A stretch of 64,000 nt of DNA from Asterella californica (Eukaryota; Streptophyta; Marchantiopsida; Marchantiales; Aytoniaceae). The stretch spans positions 25,605,501-25,669,500 of the forward strand of contig JAYKYS010000001.1 in NCBI GenBank assembly GCA_036924285.1, written 5' to 3'. The notes beneath the pieces are model-generated. The model was not told the origin of the DNA and did no database searches. It worked only from the letters and a program-made list of their open reading frames with translations. Of this stretch, positions 42,867 to 53,696 are shown one piece after another; within the stretch, counting starts at the first letter, position 1, and every line of letters starts with the position of its first letter. A program made the translations under genes and the position numbers.

Positions 42867-45800
42867 ACGTGCTTCTTGATCAACGACATCGTCAACGGCA
42901 TGTGTTCGTAGTGTATTTAATATAAGCTTTGAGTGCCCAAATGGTACTCATGATAAAAATTCACTCCTAGTGTGTTGGTCATGTGAGTGAAGACAAAAAT
43001 CTTTTGTCAACTTGTTTCTTATTGGTCGAAAGTTTGATCAATCATCTTTCACCAAGTTCTCTTCACGTTCTCAAGGATTAGAGGCACTTCTCGTGATCCA
43101 TTCGAGGAGTGTTGGATATGGTTGGAAAGCTTGGCAGATGAGGATGCTTGTGGACTCAACGACTGCTCAATTCAGAGCTTGCATGATGGCATTTTGATCG
43201 ATGGAAGATGAGGGGGTCAAATTCATGACCAATTTTATATCTGTGAGGTTTTTCGCACTTTCTGAGAGTCTTCTGAAGTTTTTGAAGAAGAGATGACTAT
43301 TGCTTGAAATCTCTCGAGATGGGCTTGCTGATGGACGCCGAGATCAATCGATTTCAAGTTGGAGTGACAGAGTTATGACCGGCTGAAGTTGGGTATCTCA
43401 AATCAGAGAGAGCGAGCGATTGTTTCTAGAGAACATTGAGAGTGAGCGATTGTTTCCAGATGAAATTGAGAGTGATATTGAGAGATTGAGGTCTAATTGG
43501 CTATGAAAATTTCCAGGGTCTGAGAGGATACAATCAGCTACGTACATGTGAAATTTCAGACCATTCGGGTTATTGGGTTGAAGGATATCGTTGTTTTTGT
43601 GTGCAAGGGTTTGCATATTGTCTTGTATCACTAACAGTTAAGGTTTGGGTCATTCCGAAAGTTTGGTTGAAGGTCTGGTTCTGAAATTTTACAGAGTAGT
43701 AGTGATGGAGGTACTTCAACTTCTTGAGAAGCTTGAGACCTTTTGGTCGAGTGGTTGGTGGAGAATTGGAGAGCAAAGTTCTGTTGAAAGTGTATGATGA
43801 GAGATAGAGAGGAGGATTGAGTGAATGTCACATCTGAATTGATTGTGAAAATTTGGGTTTGACTCTGAAACTTTCTGGAGTTGAAGGTGGAGGTCAAATT
43901 TCAGCTTCAGAGCATCAAGAAGGAAGGAGTTATGGCATGTTATCCTCCGCTGGCCGGATTTTTGATACCATCAAGTATCACCATCTTTGATACCATGTTG
44001 TGAGTTCAATACTACTAGGATTCGTGCATGCCATAGAGGAGATGAAGTTTCTAGAGATATAAAGGTTGTTATCAGTTGACTAGTATAGAAGCCGAGAGCT
44101 GCAAAAATATCAGAGTGTAGTTTTGTGAATGTTCTAGAGATAGCGAACTTTGATAGGACATAATTTCCAACTCAGAGATGATCTCTCTGCATGAATATCT
44201 TAATTGAGAGCTTATTCTACAGGTTACGTACTGGCTTTGGTTTCATCTCATTCAGAGCTATGGTTGAGGAGTGACAGTACACAAATTTGAGAGATTCTTG
44301 TCTCAAAGGACATAAGATTTAAGATTCTTTGGAGAACATGTCGACCTGGAGGTTTTGCAAGTGCTTCAATGCACTTAATCATGAGTATGGAAAATTATCG
44401 TTAGTATTGCTTGTGTTTGGATCCTCTTCATACTCGCATGTCTTGTTTGTACGCCTAGTGGGTTTGGATTGGATTTGTGTGCGGACGTTACACTTAGTTT
44501 TCTTTTCCGTTAGGAGTGCTGGTATTTCTCTTGTGATGAGACTGGAGTCGTGACCAACAAAAACAAAAGAGTGCTTGCAATGATGACAGGAACAAGTTGT
44601 CTGTGTTCATTATCCAAGTTCTATCTCTAGTCGAGAGAGAGAAAGATTTGCCGAGAGAAGGTGAAGATATCACAAGTTCAGAGTGTACTCGGGAGTCAGA
44701 GAGAGGTTTGAGTGGTCGCTGGTTCTGAGTCACAAAGTACGACACATACTCTGTACAGTCAGATATCCGATGTATTCTCAAATAAGAAAGCACGTCACTC
44801 GACAACGTAGCAAGTGGTTTAGAGATAATTGTATCTAAAACTCGAAATAGACATCAAGTCGTAAAGAAGAACTCAAAAAACTTCAATCTAGGGACTTCCT
44901 CCTTTTCTTAAACAAACATCAGATATGGATAGGGTCTACTCCTTGACCCCAATGGCATCAAGAACTTCCAAATCCGATCCCTAACATCCAAGATATCTCC
45001 AACTTTTAGACGTTGGTGATCGAATCTCCATAATCTCATTCTTGTGAGCTAAAATCACTCACACCGTCCAAACAAAGAGTCTGATATGAGACCCGTCTCC
45101 TCCCATAGATAGATCTAACTATTCTAAATTGATCGAGATTCCAAACAAGCAGTTTAAAGTTCTCTTCACGAAATATGATCATAAATTTGATCATAGAAAT
45201 AAAAAACTTGACGTAAATCAATTGTCTGCGACTCAATCACCCTCGTCACGCCCAACACAACAATCTAATCCACGTGTGGTCTCCTCCTATGCATAGATGA
45301 AGACTCTTTGATCGCGTAAGCACAAAGAAGAAAGAGCTTGATCCATCAATCGCAAAGAACAACCCAATCTCAAGTCGTAAGTAAACAGAAAATGATGAAA
45401 ATTTTCTCTTTATGAGTCGATCTCTCTTGCCTCTCCTAAATTGCTCGATGAAACTTCATAACGTCTTCAATTTTCTGAAGAACATGATGTTCTGCTCCGG
45501 ATGGATCCAAGGACGACAAGTTTAGATTTGTGGTTTGAACGGTCCAACTCTCCTTCACAAGCAACTGAAGCACTCCAATCCCCCTCCATACGTCTCAATT
45601 TCTGCAAAAACACATAACACGATCCACCTCTACATGACCCTTCTTAACTTATGCGTATATCTAAACCCAATGACATCTTGCATGCATGGATTGGACCTCT
45701 CAGTCTCTCGAAACGTCCATCGACAAGTCATAAGTACAAGCTAATCCCTTAAGCACCTCCTTATGTCAGTTTTCACATTCCGTGAAGTCCCTAGAATGTG

Positions 45801-46440
45801 ATCAAGCAGACCCCTTGTACCCTTAGGATAGTGCCAAAAATCACAAATACTCAATCAGCGCCGACAAGCTAAGGTTTGGCTTGTTTTTCTCATCTTTTGA
45901 ATCATTATAATGTCACCATTAAGCATCCAAATGAGATAGACGAAGTGCCAATGAAAACCTTACAATGAGCTTTAACGCTTGGTGCTTTGAGAATGTAGAT
46001 AGAAAGTAGATCAAAAGTTGCTATTTCTCTCCAGGAGCATATTTAGAGCAAAAATGTAGAATCTTGAAATTCTACTTTCAAGTAGAAGTCCGATCCACAA
46101 CACGGCATCGTCCAATGTGGTTCTTGCACAAACAAGAACAATAGAGAGCAATCAATCTAACTACGGGTGATAAGAATCTATCGGTACAATCATAAAACAT
46201 TGAACACGAGATATACAGATTGAGGAATGGACTTTTAAATCATGAAGAAGTTTCACTAGATGATACATTGTGTGAAAAGAGTTTTTGCAGCCTGGAAAGC
46301 AAGTGTAGAACGGTAGGACCAAGAGCAAGAGCACGTAGAATGCAACTCCGAAGGTCTCTAATGAAAGTCCATGGACCTTTCATACCAAATGTTGTGGTTT
46401 AACTAAAGACTGAAGTGAGTCAATTTGAAGTCAAACCTCA
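42867..46440. other. decayed LTR-like debris; no gene recognised
   Basis: The wording resembles the LTR interiors of the C/A families (for example cttattggtcgaaag near 43,020). Short open frames lack recognisable motifs. No RNA gene seen. Confidence 0.35.
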
Positions 46441-46923
46441 CTATAGTTTGAACCATTTGAACTTGAATGAATTGTTTTAACTAAAGTTCGAATAGAAACA
46501 ATTTTAAATAGAACTTGAATTGCATTTTGACCCGTTTAAACTATAGTTCGAACCATTTTTACCTGAATTGAATTCTAAGACGGTCAAACCATTTGAACTT
46601 GAATTGCGTTTAAGTAATTAAAATTATAGTTCCAACCATTTGAAACTGAATTACGTTTGAGCGGTTTAAATCATAATTCGAACCATTTGAACCTAAACTG
46701 AATCGTTTTAACTAGAGGTTGAACCAAATCGATTTTAAATCAAACTTTATAATTTTGGCTCAACTTTAACGAACTGAATCATTTTAACTAGAGACTGAAC
46801 CAAACCTATCTTAAATCAAACTTTATAATTTTGATTCAACTTTAACTAACTGAATCGTTTTAACTAGAGGTTGAACAAAATCGATTTTAAATCGAACTTT
46901 GTAATTTTGGTTCAACTTTAACC
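46441..46923 (+). repeat. AT-rich tandem repeats, including three 76-bp copies
   Basis: Copies start at 46,696, 46,772 and 46,848 (each beginning aactgaatc-ttttaacta) and are about 90% alike. Upstream, 46,441-46,690, are degenerate shorter repeats of gaaccatttgaacttgaatt type. Confidence 0.85.
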
Positions 46924-47835
46924 AAGATGAACGACGACTGATCGAACCTAAACCGCGATTTCATGATTCAACTCGCTCAAACCGTACTGGGGTCGAGACC
47001 TAAACAACCATAAGCTTCTAAAACTAGACGAAGTAACAGAAGTTAAAAGTGTTTGACGTTAGTAACCACGTCAAACATCACATGAAATGATGACTGTGTT
47101 GGGTGCAATACGGTCACTACACTGTAGCGGCAGCAGTGACGGAAAGCCGAACAGTGCAGTAAAGCCATCGGAATTGCAGTAAAGCACAAGCATCCGTCCA
47201 AACGAGTTCTTCAGTAAAAACGATGTCTGCAAACGGCCACCAAAGAAGCACGGACAAGCTCAGTTGTCCTTTTCCTTCCCTTTCGAGGACTAAACCCTTC
47301 CTTCCCTCCATGCATATGAACTAAACAAGTCAGATACTGGAGAAGGAATACTTTTCGTAAAAGCTCGGTATAGTAACCAAGGGAGAGAAAAAATATCACC
47401 TCAATAGGGATTAACTTTTTCCCTTTTTAATATGTCCTCTTATATTAGCAGTGGCATCTACTGTTAATCATTTTAATCATTTTTAGTCATGATTAGCAAG
47501 AAGAGACGGACCTCCCATGAAAATTGTATCTCGTTGTAACATTCTGATTTACTATCATCAGAGGTTCATTTGCTGTTCAAATTGAGTATCTTTTCTACAT
47601 TTTCATTTTGAGCACTAGATTATATTATTCAAACATCGAACGGTTAAAAGAAGGAGAAGAAAAGGATCTACATTGGGTTGATGATTTAAACAATATAACA
47701 TCTGCAATCTGTACCATTCTCCTGACTCTTTGCATAATCATTATCCCCAATTTTTTATGATGATGGAAATTATACTTTTTTGGTGATGGTAATCTGAAAT
47801 TGAATTTTTTGTTTTACAAATTCATGCTAAAGCAA
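46924..47835. other. AT-rich spacer
   Basis: No gene recognised; this marks the change from retroelement debris to gene-side spacer. Confidence 0.35.
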
Positions 47836-47900
47836 GATTCGAGCTGAGGTCGTGAGAGTTCCATATAAGATATGCTAACCATCTGAGCTGCTGCCCGTAT
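47836..47900 (-). repeat. tRNA-like segment, probable SINE head
   Basis: Read on the minus strand: an A-box region, cagctcagatggttagcat (47,890-47,872), then the B-box-like cagctcgaatc (47,846-47,836). The D-arm and T-arm consensus order of a tRNA is present, but the anticodon arm does not look functional and no clean acceptor stem is seen. Best read as a SINE head or tRNA pseudogene. Confidence 0.5.
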
Positions 47901-49090
47901 GTTAAAATGTGAGAGAAACTGCTTTACATCAATAGGTGTGATTTTATAGTTGCAACATCCTTTATAATTTTGGAATTTTCACTTTAAAAAGTAGTTATAG
48001 TAATACATATTTGTAATAAATCATTTTATTACAGTTTGAACCAGTTTGTACAATTTGCATAGCTAGCCGTTGAATTGCAAGAGGACAAGAAAACAGAAAT
48101 ATGTTCTGTTTTGTTTTTACTATGATTTCTCTCACTTTCACTCATATTCAATACTCTACTGTGCCGAATGCACAGCCTTGCTAACCATGTGATCAAGTAC
48201 ATGTCATTCATATGAAATGCGTGACCTTTGACATTGTAGGTTCAGCTTGGCTGATTCTACTACTTCATTTTTGTTCACTTGGAAAAACTTTTTAAAGTAA
48301 AATGCAAGAAAGAGGAAACGATTAGAAGCTCTCAACCTTGTTTCTTTGCTCAAGAGGCTCTATTTTCTTTTCTAAAAAATAAATAAATATTTAAAAATTA
48401 AATTGGCAAATATAATATATATGAAATAATAAACAAAATTATAGCAGATAAAGATATTTTGATCCCCTATCTTCAGATTGTAAGTTTAAGACTTTAGAAC
48501 ATCATCATGTGTACAAATAATATTCCAAAACCTTACTAGATTACTTTATTGACAAAAAACTGTAAAAAACTTGACTATATACATTATGGTGTTGGTTCCA
48601 TAATATTTGTAAATAAATAAAACTAGTAACCTTTATATACTTATTTGAGATAAATTTATCAACACATCATGTTATAATTACATTTCTGTGTCACCAACAT
48701 TGTGCTTATAACAGGGTTTTAGAGTACAACTTTATTTCTCACCATACACCTTCGAATCTGTTGGCGTGTAGTGCTTAGCAGCAGATTCTTGCAGAAATCA
48801 GCCACGAAGATACCCGAGCACTCTAAGATCCAGCAAGTAGGTTTGCTATGTGAAAACAATCCATATCTTTTGCTTAGAAGACAAATATATGTGTAGGCAA
48901 AAACTTATCCTCCGTATTGTATCTATGTGCTCACTTATGGAAGGAAATACTTTTTGTTGTAATTTTTACCACGTAATCCACCCAAAGTAATCACTAATGC
49001 ATGAGGTTTCACGATAAGTTGTCGTGAACTGATAAGGTACGTTTTTCATGACCTGCATGTATGAAGGCAGGAGATTTAGAAGAGAGGGAA
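47901..49090. other. AT-rich spacer
   Basis: Long A/T runs and no recognisable coding or RNA gene on either strand. Confidence 0.35.
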
Positions 49091-49096
49091 ATGTAA

Positions 49097-49128
49097 GCCA
49101 ATAGTAATAACCATGCAGCTTATATAAA
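49097..49128 (+). promoter_or_regulatory. possible core promoter (CCAAT and TATA)
   Basis: A gccaatag box at 49,097 and TATATAAA at 49,121-49,128, followed by pyrimidine-rich sequence at about 49,165-49,215. The spacing suits a plant core promoter. The transcript it would drive is unknown: the next gene start is 1.25 kb away, and the 85-codon Cys-rich frame at 49,458 is not convincing. Confidence 0.3.
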
Positions 49129-50393
49129 GGGGACGCCGCATTACAGTAATGGGATGCATTAAGCACTCCTTGAAACTTCTTTTACTTCCATCTTTGCATA
49201 CTCTCTCTTACCCGACGCTGCTTCATATTTTGTCTTGAAACTGAGCAATTTGAATGGCTATTCTGGCAGTTCAACACCGTTTAAGAAGTGCGGAAGAAGA
49301 TTGCAGTAACTAATGTATAACTACTGTATAAAGAGAGTGATCAGTGAAATGTGGAGTAAATAGTCTGCAAACTCTAGTTTGTGGCATCGAAGGCGAGCTT
49401 ACTCAAAGAATTGAATGAGTGGCCTCCAAGTTTGTTTCTCTGTGACTTGTTATTCTTATGATAAATATTACTCTATTTCACTGCAGAGATAAAGATAGGC
49501 ACGCAGAAATGTGGTTGCCTTTGATTGTCTGGAGAACTGCAGGTGATGACTGTAAACAGAAGTGCACCTCTTGTTTGTGTGTGTTGCATCTCTGTACATG
49601 TATTGCTGTGGGTGTGGATGGATGTGGAAATGGGATAACCATCAGGTGTGGTGTGTGCTCTTTGATAGACAGTGTCGACTTCCTCTGCCGTAAACAGTGT
49701 TCTTCTTGGAACTAGTCTCGGTCAAGCTTACTTATTATCGTAATGTGCATAAACTATGGCGACTGCATGGGCATGAGCAGAGAGAAAGGTCGTGGATATT
49801 GTTCCAGATTCCAGCCCGAGCAACATGTGCGAGCAGAATGAATACGTTCAGGTATGTTATGTATGAGTAGAGGATGAGCGAAACGAATTACAGGAAGCAG
49901 AACACTACATTAAAAAGATAACCCACTGGTTTCTGTTGACAAGCCCAGGATTCTGTGCGGGTGACGTAGAACCACTTGTACATCCATTCGAATACCATGA
50001 CCTATAGAGTTGATCGTCCCTTTCTGTCATAGAAGGAATTGAGAATTGAGAATGACCTGTCAGCATTCGAAGTTTCAGCTTAGTAGCAAGAGTTAGGGAG
50101 AGCGAAATTAGCAAAAGGAGCACAACCTGTGCTTCGTCGCTGGGAATTGGGCTTGGACTTGATGCGTACCTGTGAAAGATAGGATTTGGACCCGCTGCTA
50201 ATCATCAGCTCGAATCCGTTCGCAGCTCAGTTGAGCCATGCGTCCACTCATACTTTGGCCACATGCGGCGGGAATGAATGATGAGCAGGTTACTCTGTCG
50301 GGCCGTTGAAGAGCATTTTGTGCTTCGGATCAGCTTGCATATTGACAGCGACTTGGTGCATCATAACTGCAAGTTCGAGTAGGATACGCAAGA

Positions 50394-53300
50394 ATGGAGT
50401 TTATCGCCCCAGGTCCATCACTATCATCCAGTGCTGCTCAGGTGTATATTGCCATGTCCAAGGCTCTGCCTCGCATTAGCCGAGCATGTTCTCATAACTG
50501 GCACACGAACGGAGCTGTGTCGAGGGAATTCAAGTCAGGATCTTTCAGCTCTGGAAAGGGAGCTTTACCGCAAAAGAGGATTGATTTCGGGGCGTCTTCA
50601 TGTTCGAGACATTACAGGGAGGTGAGTTTTCTAGGCTTGAAGGTTCTGACATCCTCGAAATTCAGTTCCGATGCCAAAAGGTTATCGTCGGTCGTGTGTG
50701 AGGCGAAAAAGGACTTTGGCCGAGGAAGGGAAGAGGAGACGGGTACTGGAGAAGACGGAGCTTTGAAGTCGCCAGCTCAACTGGCATGTTGGGCAGTGTC
50801 AGCAGTTTATGTTAGTTGGCTCTTCATTCTGCCTTATGCACCCGTAAGCCTCCACAAAAGTTTCTTGCTTCTCTTTTGATTGTTGTTAACAGATGTCTGA
50901 ACAAGTGCAATGCAGTCTAGGGTACACTTTTCACTGTCACGCACTGCTTGATTTGCTGAGATTTTTTGCCAGTATTGTTCAAAAGCGCTTTGTCGGCCTT
51001 TGTTCAGGGTGATCCAGTATGGGCTATCTCGCCGGCCACCATCCAGATGCTGATCAGTCTCTCGCTGAATTTCTTTTTCGTCCTCCCCTTGACGGGCTAC
51101 CTGGCGGACTTGGGTACGATCTCCTGTTAAATTCTTTCTCTCCAATTGCGATGGACTTCGTTGTTTGATCTGATAACGTCACTGTTACACGCTGGACGTC
51201 TTTAACCAGAACGAGGACTTTGCCTCTCAGCAGTACCCCAGACGATGTTCGTGTGAAACTTTAAAAAATGTTTAGTATCATACTTGTGGGGCCTAAGTGA
51301 AGCCAAGGTCTCAGCCGTTGTTTCAGTAGCATCGGATCTGCACCATGAAGTGTATTGTTAGGGCACGTGGGCGCTTGGCCAAGTGACAATGTCGTTCAAA
51401 GGCCTACTTGAGTGCGAAAAGCTGAGAGAGTGGAAGTACCTGGAAAGCACTTCACGTGAAACGTTATCGACAATCAGGAGGACTGGTAGGCCCTGTTCCG
51501 CTCAATATGAGTTGCTCACGACAATGTACGAGAATGATGACTAGTTATAATATTTTCTCTATTGCATCCCAGTTCTGTACGACGAACCCCACATTTTGAG
51601 AAGTTCGAAGAGGTGTAGCCTTTGAAGAGAATGACAGTGGAATAGCTCATCACCGGACGGCAAGCTTGCATTATCTGAGACTGCCACTGTAAATGTCAAG
51701 ACCAGTGCGCTAAGCTTTGTTAGAATATCTGGCTCGAAGCTGGTGCTCTGCTTCTCTACGTCTGATTGGTTTCTACACCTTCAGCACATGTAACTGTCTT
51801 ACCCTGTAAGTACTTTTTGGGAAAATTAGAACTCTGAACAATTTACATGCTGTTCATTCATACATGGTGGAGTCTTCTTTCAACGTCTCAATAAAATTCC
51901 ACTCTTCACCAACCACAACCGCTCGTACTAATGAAAAGAGCTGCTAAAAGTTTCAACAGGAAAGAAATGAGGGATTCTGAAACAATATCCAGTACACCTG
52001 CTTGCAGTGCTCATCCAGTACATATCGTGAACATATGGTCGTACTATCCTGATCCTTTATCACTTTCCAGTACACCTGCTCGCAATGCTCATCCAGTATA
52101 TATCGTGAACATACGGTCGTACTAACCTGATCCTTATCACTTTCCAGTACACCTGCTTGCAATGCTCATCCAGTATAAGTCGTAATCATATGGTCGTACT
52201 AACCTGATCTTACCACAAATGTATTTGCTTCCAGCACTTGCTAGATTACGTGATCAGCTAGGATCACTCAGGGTGTTGTCTCCTTCTAAAAAGAAGTTTT
52301 ATGCGTTAAAAAAGCTCGGTTTATGAGTAATTGATGTTCTCATTGTTACCCCGCCACTTTGCCACAGGTCCTAGTTTCTTGCATGTCCAGGTGATGGTAT
52401 TCGTTGGACATTTACAGACTTCCTTTTTCGTGGGCTGCAAACATAGTACCCGCCGCCAGCTTTTTTCTTGTTTAGAAAAGCTGTAATTTGACCTGTACTC
52501 AGACAGAAAACAAGCAGCTTTCGTAACGACGTTTTCAACTCCAGAGTTCGCAGTTCGACTGCAGCACCCATCTCGGAACATGCTTCAGAGCATATGTTGC
52601 CTAGAGCAGGTCGATGACTGTGTGACCACGTACTCTCATGGATTCTGTTATCATCACCTTCAACCTGCAAAGAGAAGTCTCACATGAATCTGGGGTTTGG
52701 CTGTATTGGGCAGAACAGTCGGAATCCATGGAATGGCTCCTGTCTTGCACCCGGTATGTCACTCTCTGACCTTCTTCGTCACACCTTGTATGATTGCAGA
52801 TTAATGATAGGAAAACTTGTGTGTGTCTGGAAAGCCTCGAAGTCCACCCTCAGGAATGGTGATCATGAGACGCAGTTCCAGAAAAACAGGAGTGCTGATG
52901 GCAGGATGTATGTGATTGTTATTCTCCCAGATGGACGAGGGTCTATTCAATTTTGTCATAGGCTGGACGCTCTTGTTTGCACCGTTGCTTTTCACGGACA
53001 GAAAGCGTGACAGATTCGGAGGGTCCTTGGAAGCTCTGTGGTTAATTCAGATGCTTCTAACGAACAGTAAGTTCCCCTCCGCTATCGTTCCTTGCATGTC
53101 AAGAATCAAGTTTATACAACAGGACACCAATTTTCTGACGTGGTGATCGCTGGGATTCTCTTGGGCAATGAATGCATGAATAATATAGTCAACAATGACG
53201 AGATTCTTACTTACGTCATGTAAGACTTGCAGCTGTCCTTGGCCCGTACATGGCGATCAGATTGAATCCAGAGGAGGCAACTCCAACTTCCGTACAAAGG

Positions 53301-53696
53301 GGAACTCCTCGGGAGAACCGTCTCCGAAGTATCAGTGAAGTTCTCACTCAAGGAGCGAAGTATGTTGGCTTAGCGGGTGCTGCAGTGGGTCTCCTTTCCT
53401 TAGTCTGGGCTTTGTATGGCAGACCTGAAGGTGGGTTTGGAGGCATTGAAGAGCGCTGGGAATACCTGTTGCAGTACATCAGCAGAGAACGTCTTGCATA
53501 CGCGTTTCTGTGGGACATATGTCTGTACACCATCTTCCAGCCTTGGCTGATCGGGGACAACTTGAGCAATGTGAGGGAGGAGAATAGGAGAACACTGCAA
53601 GTGCTCAGATTTGTTCCCTATGTGGGCCTTGTTGCTTACGTCCTGGGGCTTCGGGAGGAGGTTAAGAAGGTTGAGGTAGGGGCCAAAAACTTCTAA
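50394..53696 (+). CDS. conserved plastid-targeted multi-pass membrane protein, five exons
   Basis: Five coding exons with GT/AG introns and matching phases: 50,394-50,843, 51,008-51,113, 52,719-52,753 (35 bases), 52,931-53,066 and 53,233-53,696; 396 residues. Residues 1 to about 105 are Ser/Arg-rich and poor in acids, like a chloroplast transit peptide, with a VVCEAKK segment near the end. Hydrophobic segments lie at about 131-148, 161-180, 202-218, 228-248, 286-305, 330-349 and 368-382. Landmark words are PYAPGDPVWAISP (exon 1/2), VGIHGMAPVLHP (exon 2/3), EGLFNFVIGWTLLFAPLL, FTDRKRDRF, ALYGRPEGGFGGI and WDICLYTIFQPWLIGDNL. I know these as conserved in an uncharacterised green-lineage chloroplast membrane protein, so the exon joins are well supported, but I cannot give a function. 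It probably sits in the thylakoid or envelope membrane. Intron 2 is 1.6 kb and holds a minisatellite. Confidence 0.85.
51989..52210 (+). repeat. 78-bp minisatellite within intron 2
   Basis: Three copies beginning ccagtacacctgct at 51,989, 52,067 and 52,144, each continuing with gctcatccagtata and tggtcgtacta. The period is 78 then 77 bases. It lies inside intron 2 of the plastid membrane protein gene. Confidence 0.85.

Noticed and set aside
46696..46923. Possible CRISPR-like array
   Set aside because: The 76-bp units are contiguous tandem repeats without unique spacers, and the context is a plant genome.
47836..47900. Functional tRNA gene
   Set aside because: The A and B boxes are present but no proper anticodon or acceptor stem can be drawn, so it is listed as a SINE head.
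49458..49715. 85-codon Cys-rich frame that could be a small secreted peptide
   Set aside because: No signal peptide, irregular Cys spacing and no second copy; it probably arose by chance in the upstream flank of the plastid protein gene.
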